Assembly: GCA_964602655.1 (NCBI GenBank)
Contig: CAZRSF010000004.1
Coordinates: forward strand, 1-64,000
Origin: Moduliflexus sp964602655
GTDB taxonomy: Bacteria; Moduliflexota; Moduliflexia; Moduliflexales; Moduliflexaceae
Reading direction: 5' to 3'
DNA: 64,000 bases
Part shown: one piece after another, positions 44,790 to 52,687 of the stretch
Layout of the letters: each line of letters starts with the position of its first letter
Numbering within the stretch: the stretch's first letter is position 1
Position numbers and translations under genes: made by a program
Notes under the pieces: model-generated
Databases searched by the model: none
The model's input: the letters and a program-made list of their open reading frames with translations, nothing else
What the model was told of the DNA's origin: nothing

Positions 44790-46192
44790 AACGGGCTGAT
44801 TTTTTTGCGGACGTGCGATCATTCTGGAATGAATTTCGGCGCGAAAAATCCGGCATTTTCAGTCTCTTCCTGCTTGCCCTGTTTTTCGCGTTGATGCTGA
44901 CGGAGCGGCTGATCATCCCATTCCCGGAAGCCCGCAGCCGGTGGCGCGACATAACCTATTGGGAAAACAACCCACGAAGCGCCCCGCCGGTCTGGGTAAA
45001 CTGGTTTTCTTCTATAAAACGGGCAGAAAGCATGACCGAAAATGCAATAAAACCGAAAGACGAAATCGAAAAACTTGTTGGAAAAGCGACTGTAAGACGA
45101 TTCTTCTTTGTTTATACTTATAACGCAGATATTCCGCCGACTGATATCCTGTTTACTGCGAAAGTAAGTGGTTCATCGGTAATTGTGCTATCAGTCGAAC
45201 GCCCTGATGGCGAGGTTCTGAAATTATTCAAGAAGACATTTTCTAAACTTAATAACAAAGCAATTCGACTCACGATTGATAACGAGGCGAAAAATACGGT
45301 GGCACAATTCGCGGCACGATACGACCAGAAGGCTCAAAACATGGAAAAAGATTTGGTGTCGCCAACAGCAATTCTGTTTGCAAAAGCACAACCTGACATG
45401 GTGCACCAGCCCGAACCGTTGCAAGGGGTCTATCGTTTTGCGGTCGAAATGTTGATTCCTGATAAGACATCCCAAATCGAATCTCCTGCGTTATCGTTTG
45501 CCGGAAGTGCTTCGGGCTGGCTCGGCACGGATAGCTCGCGCCGCGACCTCTGGAGCGGCGTGATCGCGGGAATGCGCTGGGCGCTGCTGATCGGCCTGCT
45601 GACGGCCTTAGTCGCCGTATCGCTCGGCGTCGTCTTCGGCGTAACCAGCGCCTATTTCGGCGGCTGGATTGACGCTCTGATGCAGCGGATTTTCGAACTC
45701 TTCGTCAGCATTCCGCTCCTGCCGCTGTTGATTGTTATGAGCGCGATTTTCAAGCCCTCGATCTGGACGCTGATTCTGATGATGAGCGGCTTTTTCTGGG
45801 TCGGGCCGGTCAAAACCGTGCGGAGCATCGGCCTGCAAATCAAGGAAGAAACCTACATCGAAGCCTCGAAAGCGTTCGGCGCGTCGGCGTGGCGGATTAT
45901 TTTTCGGCATATCGCGCCGCTGCTGATTCCCTACTCGTTCGCGTCAATGGCGCTCTACGTGCCGGGCGCGATTGTCTATGAATCCACGATCAGCGTGCTC
46001 GGCCTCGGCGATTCAACCATCGTAACGTGGGGACAGATTTTGCATGATGCCCTGACCGGCGGCGCAGTCCTGAACGGCCAATGGTGGTGGGTGATTCCGC
46101 CGGGCGTCGCGATTGCGCTGATGGGCATGACCTTCGCGTTTCTCGGCTTCGCGATGGATAAAATCCTGAATCCGCGCCTGCGGACGCGCTGA
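44786..46192 (+). CDS. Peptide-type ABC transporter permease (DppC-like) with a large periplasmic insertion
   Basis: This is the second permease, 468 residues, against about 290-300 for usual DppC proteins. The first membrane helix (residues 20-42) is followed by a roughly 190-residue extracytoplasmic part, then the standard core from GTDSSRRDLWSGVIAGMRWA (about 246). The EAA loop is EASKAFGASAWRIIFRHIAP and the C-terminal helix is intact. The DNA encoding the insertion (about 44990-45490) is visibly more AT-rich than the sequence on both sides, suggesting it was acquired separately. The extra domain might help replace or dock a binding protein; this is inference. Confidence 0.88.
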   Translation: MKRADFFADVRSFWNEFRREKSGIFSLFLLALFFALMLTERLIIPFPEARSRWRDITYWENNPRSAPPVWVNWFSSIKRAESMTENAIKPKDEIEKLVGKATVRRFFFVYTYNADIPPTDILFTAKVSGSSVIVLSVERPDGEVLKLFKKTFSKLNNKAIRLTIDNEAKNTVAQFAARYDQKAQNMEKDLVSPTAILFAKAQPDMVHQPEPLQGVYRFAVEMLIPDKTSQIESPALSFAGSASGWLGTDSSRRDLWSGVIAGMRWALLIGLLTALVAVSLGVVFGVTSAYFGGWIDALMQRIFELFVSIPLLPLLIVMSAIFKPSIWTLILMMSGFFWVGPVKTVRSIGLQIKEETYIEASKAFGASAWRIIFRHIAPLLIPYSFASMALYVPGAIVYESTISVLGLGDSTIVTWGQILHDALTGGAVLNGQWWWVIPPGVAIALMGMTFAFLGFAMDKILNPRLRTR

Positions 46193-46213
46193 ACAGAATA
46201 GATCGCATATCCG

Positions 46214-46241
46214 GTAGAGACGCACGGCCGTGCGTCTCTAC
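46214..46241. repeat. Perfect palindrome of the GTAGAGACGCACG word
   Basis: GTAGAGACGCACG followed by GC and CGTGCGTCTCTAC is fully self-complementary over 28 bases. It lies in the 79-base gap between permease and ATPase genes of one operon. A rearranged copy is at 47241-47283 at the other end of the ATPase gene, so the two copies bracket it. Confidence 0.9.
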
Positions 46242-46271
46242 GAGAATAATCGGCATGATTTTGACGACGCT

Positions 46272-47234
46272 ATGATCCTTTTAGACGTGAATCAATTGAC
46301 CGTGCGTTTTTTTACGCGCAGCGGGGCGGTTCAGGCCGTCGAGAATATTTCGTTCAGCCTGCAACGCGGCGAAACGCTCGGACTCGTCGGCGAATCGGGC
46401 TGCGGCAAAACAACGACGATGCTGGCGCTGATGAACATGATTCCCGCGCCTGGACGCATTCTCGGCGGCGAGATTCGGCTTGACGGGCAGAATCTCGTTG
46501 CGCTCTCCGAAACGGACATGCGCGAGCGGATTCGCTGGGTCAAAATGGCGATGGTGTTTCAAGGCGCGATGAACTGCCTGACGCCGGTTTATACGATTGG
46601 GCGGCAAATGCTGGAAACGCTGCACGCGCACCGCGTCATGTCGAACGACGACGCGCGGCAGCGCATCGTCACGTATTTGAATCGCGTCGGCCTGTCGGAA
46701 GATGTCATGTCGCGCTATCCGCATGAGCTTTCCGGCGGCATGAAGCAGCGCGTCGTCATCGCCACCGCGCTCTTCTTAGAGCCGCAGATCGTGATTTGCG
46801 ACGAGCCGACGACCGCGCTCGACGTGGTAGTGCAGGCGCAGATTTTGAATTTATTGAAACAACTAAAGCAAGAACTCAGCCTGTCGCTGATTTTCATCAC
46901 GCACGATCTCGCGACTGAGGCGGAAATCGCGGATCGGATCGCGGTGATGTACGCCGGAAAAATCATGGAAATCGGCGCGAACGCCGATATTTACGGATCG
47001 CAGGGCGCGGCGCATCCCTACACGCAAGCCTTGCTGAACGCCACGCCGCGTCTGCATCAGCGCGTCTCGACGTTGGCTTTCATTCCCGGCGCTCCGCCCG
47101 ATTTGCTGCATCCGCCCACCGGCTGCCGTTTTCATCCCCGCTGTCCCGTCGTCATGCCGCGCTGCCGCACCGACGAGCCGCCACTCTTCGCGCTTACCGC
47201 CGACCATTTCAGTGCCTGTTGGCGGAATCAATAA
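46272..47234 (+). CDS. Peptide-type ABC transporter ATP-binding protein (DppD-like)
   Basis: This 320-residue ATPase powers the two permeases. The start at 46272 (MILLDVNQLTVRFFTRSGAV) matches the family; an upstream ATG at 46230 lies inside a palindrome. Walker A is GLVGESGCGKTTTM, the Q-loop KMAMVFQG, the signature LSGGMKQRVVIA, Walker B VICDEPTTALDV and the switch His FITHDLA. The C-terminal oligopeptide extension has the PRLHQRVSTLAFIPGAPPDL block and several cysteines (GCRFHPRCPV, RCRTDEPP) of the kind seen in DppD. The usual second ATPase (DppF) is missing here. Confidence 0.93.
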   Translation: MILLDVNQLTVRFFTRSGAVQAVENISFSLQRGETLGLVGESGCGKTTTMLALMNMIPAPGRILGGEIRLDGQNLVALSETDMRERIRWVKMAMVFQGAMNCLTPVYTIGRQMLETLHAHRVMSNDDARQRIVTYLNRVGLSEDVMSRYPHELSGGMKQRVVIATALFLEPQIVICDEPTTALDVVVQAQILNLLKQLKQELSLSLIFITHDLATEAEIADRIAVMYAGKIMEIGANADIYGSQGAAHPYTQALLNATPRLHQRVSTLAFIPGAPPDLLHPPTGCRFHPRCPVVMPRCRTDEPPLFALTADHFSACWRNQ

Positions 47235-47240
47235 TTCATC

Positions 47241-47283
47241 GTAGAGACGCACGGCTGTGCGTCTTATGGCCGTGCGTCTCTAC
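47241..47283. repeat. Inverted repeat of the GTAGAGACGCACG word, rearranged
   Basis: The outer arms GTAGAGACGCACGGC (47241-47255) and GCCGTGCGTCTCTAC (47269-47283) are perfect. The 13-base centre TGTGCGTCTTATG looks like a truncated third half-unit. It sits between two convergent gene ends, so it can act as a bidirectional terminator. Confidence 0.85.
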
Positions 47284-47287
47284 ACGG

Positions 47288-50119
47288 TTACATGCTTGCG
47301 CGGCGTTTCCGGCGGACATGACGCGCAAGCAGGCCGAGGCCGAGACCGAGCAGTCCGATGGTTCCCGGTTCTGGCACATTGCCCGGCGCGTTTGCGCCCG
47401 CAACCGGAACTTTCAGCGGATTGAACGGTTTTTGAAGCGCTTCATTGCCGGTTTCGACTTCCCGCTCAAAGCGATCCGCCTTGTTTTCTGCCTCTTCGAG
47501 CGCTTTGCGCTGCTCGTCGTTCACCAACACGATCATCGAAGAATAGGGCGAGACGATCTGGAATTGTTTGGCGATGCCATGAACCAAATCGAGGCTGGCG
47601 AGCGCCGACATATCAAGCTGTTTGCCGAGCGCGAGCAGCAATTGCCGCGCCGCAAGCGGGTCGAAGGCGGCCTGCAAATCGCGCTGTTCCGCGAAGGCGA
47701 CGCTTTCGGCGGTCTGTTCCACCTGCCATTTGTAGCCGTCCACGATATTGACGCCCGCGCCGAATTTCGCGGTGGTCGCCAATCGCTGCAAGACTTCCCG
47801 CGCATCGGACGCCACGCCGCCGCCGCTCGTTTCGATGGCTTGCAGCGTCGCGTCGTCGTATGCTTTTGGCATACCGCCGAGATGCACCATCCAGAGCGGC
47901 GCGGGGAGCGTCGGCAGCGCGGTCTTGTCTTGCGCCAATTCGTAGCTCCCTTCATCCGTCATCAACAGAATCGCGTCATACGCCGTGTCGCCGCGCAGCG
48001 CCATGAAGCGGCTGATCATCTCCTGAAATTGCACCGTGCCGTAAAACGTGAGTTCATCGAGATCGAAGGCCGCATTGCCGAGATATTCGACCCGACGGCT
48101 CAGTTCCGGCTGCGCGTCAATCAAATAGAGATCGACCGCGTTCGCCGCCAACACGTCGCTTTTGAGCCAGGCGAGTGTCTGTTTCAGCGTCTCCGCCTGT
48201 TTGTTCATGCTGTACGACGTGTCAATCAGCAGCGCGAAGCGTTTGCCCTGCGGCATGGCGTACTCTTCCGGTGTCAGCGGCGCGACGCTGACGCGATAAC
48301 CGCCCGGCGCGGTCAGGTCATGCGGCGCGGCCTGAGCGGGCTGATTCGCTTTCAAAAAGGCCGGAAGCCAGTCGTCGCCGCTGTGTTTCGTTTCGTAGCC
48401 GTTGTAATTGCAGGTTGTCTTTTTTGTCCAATAGACATTCCGTTTTTCCCCCAAATCCGGCAGCGGCCATTGGTCGTTCTGGCGCAAGACTTTGTAGGTC
48501 AGCCAGAGATGGAATTTCTGCGTCGGCGCGGTTTCGTCAATCCGCGATGCTCCTCGTTCGCGGCCTCGATTTCGCGCCATCAACGTCTGTCTGGCAGGCA
48601 CGGGAAAGGCTCGCAGGCGATAATGACGCGGGCCGACTTGCTCCAATAACGCCGGATCTCGGCGGACGCGCACCTGCTCGTTATAGACCTGCTGCGCTGC
48701 GCCGCGCGGCGAAATCTGGAATGCGAAGCGCGTGTCGCGGTTCTCGCTGTCGCCAAGCCAGAGGCCGGTCATGACCGCGCTTTCCGGCAGCGAGAAGGAA
48801 TAAAAGACCTCCTGTTCGTCCGGCATCTGATTTTCATACACTTCGTACAACTCCACGTTCGCCCAGTCGCCATGCGGCTCGACCGTGATTTGCTGATGCG
48901 CCAGCCAGACCTTTGCTTCGTTCACGTTCATCAGCCCGGCCTTGACTTCGTCGCGGTTGTAGGTGGAAGAGAGGGCGCGTTTGATCGCTTTCGTTTCGCC
49001 GCGCTGGATCGGCGTGTCGAAAAATTCAGCGTAGAGTTTCGCCGCTTTTTCAGCATCGTCATCATTGCCGTCATACAAAAACGGCGATAGCAGCAGATTG
49101 TGCGCGTCCTGAAACCATTGCGCCACCGGCTCGCTGAAATGAAAGACATCTTTGGATTGATACCATTCGCGAATATTCGTCGCGTCCTGTTGCGGGCTGA
49201 GATAGCGATACGACTGCAAATAGGCGTTCAACAGCCCCTTTCGAATCGTATTCGACTCCGCGAGCAGGGCGTGCCGCGCCGAATCTTTCTGCGCGATTTG
49301 TTCTAACAGAAAAAACGCTTTCTGCTGCGGCTGCTGATTGATGGCGGCAAATCCGAACAGCCACGCGATCAGCACCGCCGCCGCGCCGATGATGGTCGGA
49401 ATCCTGCCGAATTGCTGCGCGAAACGCTGCCAGAGCCTCGCTCCGGAATAGGCATAGAGCGAGACGAGCGCCGCCGGAAAGCCGATGAGCAGCGTCAGGC
49501 TGAATCCGGCGAACAGCAGCCAGAGCACGCCGATATGAAACATCCAGGTAATATTGCGGAAAAATTCGAGCACGCCTTCGACCCATTCGAACCGGAAAAA
49601 TTCGCGAAGCAGGAGAAATGTGAGCGGCGCGACGTAAAACATGAAGAGCGTGGAAAGATAGACCGCCACGAAGACCATCAGCGTATGTCCGATAAGCTGC
49701 GCGACCGCGAACGCTTTGCGGCGCTGCGCGTAGCCGTAAGCTAATTCGATGGCGAATGCCGCGATCACGGCGAGCAGCGTGGCGAGCATGAAGGAATTGG
49801 ACACCGTGCGTTCGCGGATGAGAAACAGCCAGAGGAGCAGCAGGATGAAGAGCGGCGCTTCCACGCCGTAAAGCAGGCCGATCAGATTGTAGGCCGACGA
49901 GCGGACATGTTTTCTGAACCCGAACACCGTGCAGGCGGTCGGCACGGCGAATATCAGCAGCAACGTGATGGCGAAATTGACCGGAATGACGCCCTCGAAC
50001 GTCCCGGCGATCAGATCAATCCCGATAGCCGGGAGAATCCAGATATAGACCAGGGCTAACCAGAGCAGATTCCAGCCCCAGAAAATCAAATGCGTCAGAA
50101 CGAATACGATTTTTTTCAT
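47288..50119 (-). CDS. PEP-CTERM family integral membrane protein with VIT-like and VWA-like domains
   Basis: The 943-residue protein has an N-terminal part with about ten membrane helices (residues 1-270), matching the PEP-CTERM-associated integral membrane family. A VIT-like beta domain follows (about 400-560, with VWLAHQQITVEPHGDWANVE, FYSFSLPESAVMTGLWLGDS). Next is a VWA-like domain with the MIDAS-type motif FALLIDTSYSMNKQAE and a later LLMTDEGSYELAQ. The tail VPEPGTIGLLGLG-LGLLARH followed by RKRR is a textbook PEP-CTERM sorting signal for exosortase. The genome must therefore be expected to encode exosortase/EpsH. The role is probably linked to extracellular polysaccharide and surface protein export. 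Confidence 0.88.
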   Translation of the reverse strand: MKKIVFVLTHLIFWGWNLLWLALVYIWILPAIGIDLIAGTFEGVIPVNFAITLLLIFAVPTACTVFGFRKHVRSSAYNLIGLLYGVEAPLFILLLLWLFLIRERTVSNSFMLATLLAVIAAFAIELAYGYAQRRKAFAVAQLIGHTLMVFVAVYLSTLFMFYVAPLTFLLLREFFRFEWVEGVLEFFRNITWMFHIGVLWLLFAGFSLTLLIGFPAALVSLYAYSGARLWQRFAQQFGRIPTIIGAAAVLIAWLFGFAAINQQPQQKAFFLLEQIAQKDSARHALLAESNTIRKGLLNAYLQSYRYLSPQQDATNIREWYQSKDVFHFSEPVAQWFQDAHNLLLSPFLYDGNDDDAEKAAKLYAEFFDTPIQRGETKAIKRALSSTYNRDEVKAGLMNVNEAKVWLAHQQITVEPHGDWANVELYEVYENQMPDEQEVFYSFSLPESAVMTGLWLGDSENRDTRFAFQISPRGAAQQVYNEQVRVRRDPALLEQVGPRHYRLRAFPVPARQTLMARNRGRERGASRIDETAPTQKFHLWLTYKVLRQNDQWPLPDLGEKRNVYWTKKTTCNYNGYETKHSGDDWLPAFLKANQPAQAAPHDLTAPGGYRVSVAPLTPEEYAMPQGKRFALLIDTSYSMNKQAETLKQTLAWLKSDVLAANAVDLYLIDAQPELSRRVEYLGNAAFDLDELTFYGTVQFQEMISRFMALRGDTAYDAILLMTDEGSYELAQDKTALPTLPAPLWMVHLGGMPKAYDDATLQAIETSGGGVASDAREVLQRLATTAKFGAGVNIVDGYKWQVEQTAESVAFAEQRDLQAAFDPLAARQLLLALGKQLDMSALASLDLVHGIAKQFQIVSPYSSMIVLVNDEQRKALEEAENKADRFEREVETGNEALQKPFNPLKVPVAGANAPGNVPEPGTIGLLGLGLGLLARHVRRKRRASM

Positions 50120-50136
50120 GTAAACCTCCCCTGTGG

Positions 50137-50166
50137 CGTAAGTCGAAACTGAAGTTTCGACCTACG
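50137..50166. repeat. Palindrome, GTCGAAACT word
   Basis: The arms CGTAAGTCGAAACT and AGTTTCGACCTACG pair with one mismatch around GA. Same family as the inner repeats at 43634-43681 and the perfect copy at 57079-57110. Confidence 0.85.
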
Positions 50167-50187
50167 TGAATAACTTCGATGGCATAG

Positions 50188-50207
50188 GCCAAAATTGCAA
50201 TTTCGGC
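50188..50207. repeat. Palindrome, GCCAAAATTG word
   Basis: GCCAAAATTG and CAATTTCGGC pair with one mismatch (a perfect form would read GCCGAAATTG). It lies 21 bases from the preceding palindrome and is related to it in layout but not in sequence. Confidence 0.65.
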
Positions 50208-50234
50208 TGACACAATCATCCATGACGTGAATAG

Positions 50235-50267
50235 AAACCTCACAGGTCTTGAAGACCTGTGAGGTTT
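50235..50267. repeat. Perfect palindrome, CCTCACAGGTCTT word
   Basis: AAACCTCACAGGTCTT (50235-50250) and AAGACCTGTGAGGTTT (50252-50267) pair exactly around a single G. Placed in the divergent gap; no gene overlap. Confidence 0.9.
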
Positions 50268-50361
50268 TCTCAATTACAATACGCGACCGACTCTTTTTTT
50301 GCAAAAGAAAAGAGGCGAAAAAATGACGGAAAAGACAGAGAATTCTGTTGACATGACAGGA

Positions 50362-50431
50362 GAAACGACAAGGATACGTGTAAGAAAGGATTCCGAGTTT
50401 CATCATTTCTTACACGTATCCTTGTCGTTTC
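50362..50431. repeat. 26-bp perfect inverted repeat upstream of the cysteate synthase-like gene
   Basis: The left arm at 50362-50387 begins GAAACGACAAGGATACG, and the right arm at 50406-50431 ends CGTATCCTTGTCGTTTC. All 26 positions pair, with an 18-base loop. The right arm ends 44 bases before the likely start codon at 50476. The stem is too stable to be neutral if transcribed. It could be an attenuator, a protein-binding site or a very young inverted duplication. Confidence 0.9.
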
Positions 50432-50475
50432 TTGCTGCGAACGGGGACGTTCGCGGTACGATATTCATTGCGATT

Positions 50476-51774
50476 ATGGAATTATTGGCTCCGCATTATT
50501 TGCTTACCTGCTCGCTCTGCGGCAAAACGCATGACGACGCGCCGAGCGGCTTCCGACTGGCATGCGCGGAAAATCACGCGCCTGCGTTGCTGCGGGCGCA
50601 ATATGTCAATCCGCGTTTCGAGATTCGTTCCGACGCGCCGGGGATGTTCCGGTTTGCGAACTGGCTGCCGGTGCGCCGCATTCTGCCGGATGCGCCTGCG
50701 CCGGTTGTGATGCATAGCGAAAAATTGGGGCGGCGGCTCGGCTTGAACCGGCTGTATTTCGTCTTCAGCGGCTATTGGCCGGAACGCGGCGCGTTGATGA
50801 CGACCGGTTCGTTCAAAGAGTTGGAAGCCCCGGCAGTCTGCGCCCGTATTCCCGATGGCGAACGCCGCCGCCTCGTCGTGTCGTCCGCCGGAAACACGGC
50901 GCGGGCGTTTTTACATGTGTGCGCGGCTCACGAAATTCCAGCGGTGATCGTCGTGCCGGAAGCCGGGCTGCCGTCTCTTTGGATGCTTTGCAACAAGCCG
51001 GATTGCGTCATATTAGTGGCATTGACTGGCAACGCGGATTATTTCGACGCGATCCGGGCTGGCAATCTCATTGCCTCAACTGACGGTTTCTTCCCGGAAG
51101 GGGGCGCGGCAAATGTGGCGCGGCGCGATGGCATGGGAACGGTATTATTGTCGTTTGTGGAGCAGATCGGCGCGTTGCCGGATCATTATTTTCAGGCGGT
51201 CGGGAGCGGCACCGGCGCGATTGCGGTCTGGGATATGCGGCGGCGACTGGTCGAAGACGGGCGTTTCGGCAGCGGCAATATGCGATTGCATTTGTCGCAA
51301 AACGCACCGTTTAAGCCGATGACAGACGCCTGGAATCAGCGCTCCCGCGATCTGCTGCCGGAAGGCGACGCGCAGCAGCGGCAGAATATCGCGGCGACGC
51401 GAGCGCATGTCCTGACGAACCGCCGTCCGCCCTACGCGATTGTCGGCGGCGTATTTGACGCACTGACCGAATCCCAGGGCTGCATGTATGCCGTCACAAA
51501 CGAAGACGCGCAACGCGCCGGAGCGCTGTTCTCGCAAGAAGAAGGCTGCGATCTCGATCCTGCGGCGGAAGTCGCGCTCGCGTCGCTGTTTCAGGCGGTC
51601 GAGCGCAAGATAATTGCGCCAGATGACCTGATTTTGCTGAATATCACCGGCGGCGGCTATGAACGCCTCAAGCGCGAACAACATTGTATTCCCGTTCAAC
51701 CTGATATTGTGCTGACACCCGACGATCTCACGCCGGAAATTATCAATGCGAAATTTTCATGTTCCAGCGGTTGA
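50476..51774 (+). CDS. Cysteate synthase-like PLP-dependent enzyme
   Basis: Cysteate synthase converts phosphoserine and sulfite to L-cysteate, known from the coenzyme M pathway of some methanogenic archaea, and descends from threonine synthase. The start at 50476 (MELLAPHYLLTCSLCGKTHD) opens on the N-terminal zinc-ribbon-like block typical of this family. Then come FANWLPVRRILPDAPAPVV, YWPERGALMTTGSFKELEA with the PLP lysine in FKE, SSAGNTARAF for phosphate and asparagine contacts, and VGSGTGAIAVWDM. The protein has 432 residues. Threonine synthases lack the FSGYWPERGA block. Its stop codon lies inside a palindrome. A bacterial role in sulfonate metabolism is inference. Confidence 0.82.
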   Translation: MELLAPHYLLTCSLCGKTHDDAPSGFRLACAENHAPALLRAQYVNPRFEIRSDAPGMFRFANWLPVRRILPDAPAPVVMHSEKLGRRLGLNRLYFVFSGYWPERGALMTTGSFKELEAPAVCARIPDGERRRLVVSSAGNTARAFLHVCAAHEIPAVIVVPEAGLPSLWMLCNKPDCVILVALTGNADYFDAIRAGNLIASTDGFFPEGGAANVARRDGMGTVLLSFVEQIGALPDHYFQAVGSGTGAIAVWDMRRRLVEDGRFGSGNMRLHLSQNAPFKPMTDAWNQRSRDLLPEGDAQQRQNIAATRAHVLTNRRPPYAIVGGVFDALTESQGCMYAVTNEDAQRAGALFSQEEGCDLDPAAEVALASLFQAVERKIIAPDDLILLNITGGGYERLKREQHCIPVQPDIVLTPDDLTPEIINAKFSCSSG

Positions 51775-51860
51775 AACCGCTGTCTATATCCCTTTGCCGC
51801 TTCGCGGCAGGCTGTTCGCCCTGAAAGGGCGGCGAAATATAGGCGGCGATTTCAACCGCC
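51766..51860. repeat. Array of four short hairpins in a row
   Basis: AGCGGTTGAAACCGCT (51766-51781, containing the stop of the preceding gene), TGCCGCTTCGCGGCA (51795-51809), CGCCCTGAAAGGGCG (51817-51831) and GGCGG...CCGCC (51842-51860) follow each other at intervals of 7-13 bases. The first and last share the GCGGTTGAAA/TTTCAACCGC word in opposite orientation. The array fills the gap between two same-strand genes. Confidence 0.8.
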
Positions 51861-51871
51861 GCTTCTGAATA

Positions 51872-52687
51872 ATGACCAGATTCGCGTTTGGCAAAAATTG
51901 GCAGAACTTTTTAACCACGCTAACCGAAGCGCAGATTATCGAGGCTGAACTCGCCTTGAAAACCATGCTGTCAGTCGAATCGCTGGCCGGAAAAACGATG
52001 CTGGATATCGGCGCGGGGAGTGGCATTCACAGTCTCGCGGCGCGGCGGCTTGGCGCAAATGTCGTTTCGTTCGATTTCGATGCGCAGGCGGTGGAATGCG
52101 TCAATATGCTGAAACAGCGCTATTTTCCGAATGATCCGAACTGGCATATTACACAAGGATCGGCGTTAGACGGCGAATTCATGCAGGCGGCAGGCATGTT
52201 CGATCTCGTCTATTCATGGGGCGTGCTGCATCATACCGGGCAGATGTGGAAAGCGATTGAGCTTGCAGCGGAACGAGTCAAGCCGAATGGCTTATTGTTT
52301 CTCGCGATCTATAATGCACATTGGACAGCGCCGATTTGGAAGCAAATCAAATATCTTTACAACATTTCGCCGCCGTCCTTGCGCAACGGGTTGGTCTATT
52401 TTTTCAGCGCGATCAAATTCGTCGGCGCATGGCTGACGACCGGGCAAGACCCGCGGCACGCCTCACGCGGCATGACTTTTCGCACTGACGTCATTGATTG
52501 GCTCGGCGGTTATCCGTATGAATACGCCAGCATTGGCGCGATTGTTCGAGTGATTGAAACGAATGGTTTTCAGACCAAAAAAGTCGTCCCGACAGCGGGC
52601 TGGACAGGATGCAATCAGTTCGTGTTTCACAGAAAAAAGTTGTCAGACACCTCCAAGGTGCCTGACAACTCTCCAGCGGTTACTTGA
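51872..52687 (+). CDS. Class I SAM-dependent methyltransferase
   Basis: This 271-residue methyltransferase has motif I MLDIGAGSGIHSLAARRLGA, followed by VVSFDFDAQAVECV and the motif LVYSWGVLHHTGQMWKAIEL. The layout resembles 2-polyprenyl-hydroxybenzoate methylase-like enzymes found in glycan and lipid loci. The last fifteen or so residues (KKLSDTSKVPDNSPAVT) are encoded by a dispersed palindrome at 52638-52670, so the natural C-terminus was probably different. The stop lies eight bases inside the end of the facing yigZ gene. The substrate is unknown. Confidence 0.85.
   Translation: MTRFAFGKNWQNFLTTLTEAQIIEAELALKTMLSVESLAGKTMLDIGAGSGIHSLAARRLGANVVSFDFDAQAVECVNMLKQRYFPNDPNWHITQGSALDGEFMQAAGMFDLVYSWGVLHHTGQMWKAIELAAERVKPNGLLFLAIYNAHWTAPIWKQIKYLYNISPPSLRNGLVYFFSAIKFVGAWLTTGQDPRHASRGMTFRTDVIDWLGGYPYEYASIGAIVRVIETNGFQTKKVVPTAGWTGCNQFVFHRKKLSDTSKVPDNSPAVT
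52638..52670. repeat. Palindrome inside the methyltransferase 3' end
   Basis: AGTTGTCAG-A-CACCT and AGGTG-C-CTGACAACT pair with a single A/C mismatch around CCA. The TGTCAGACAC word is shared with the dapA-dapB palindrome. It is translated as part of the preceding gene. Confidence 0.85.

Larger units (their letters stand above)
50120..50475. other. Palindrome-rich divergent gap upstream of the cysteate synthase-like gene
   Basis: Four separate palindromes of different word families lie within about 300 bases: 50137-50166, 50188-50207, 50235-50267 and 50362-50431. A reading frame with an early ATG at 50299 covers the last one, but its translation before 50476 shows no family similarity, so I treat it as non-coding. 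No recognisable promoter boxes. Confidence 0.6.

Noticed and set aside
47219..48649. A 476-codon open frame on the plus strand opposite the PEP-CTERM membrane protein gene
   Set aside because: Its translation is rich in Arg, His and Gln with no family blocks. It is a mirror of the GC-rich codon pattern of the real gene on the other strand.
50299..50475. Extension of the cysteate synthase-like gene to an upstream ATG
   Set aside because: The added 59 residues are encoded by the 26-bp inverted repeat region, have no family similarity, and put the conserved N-terminus far inside.
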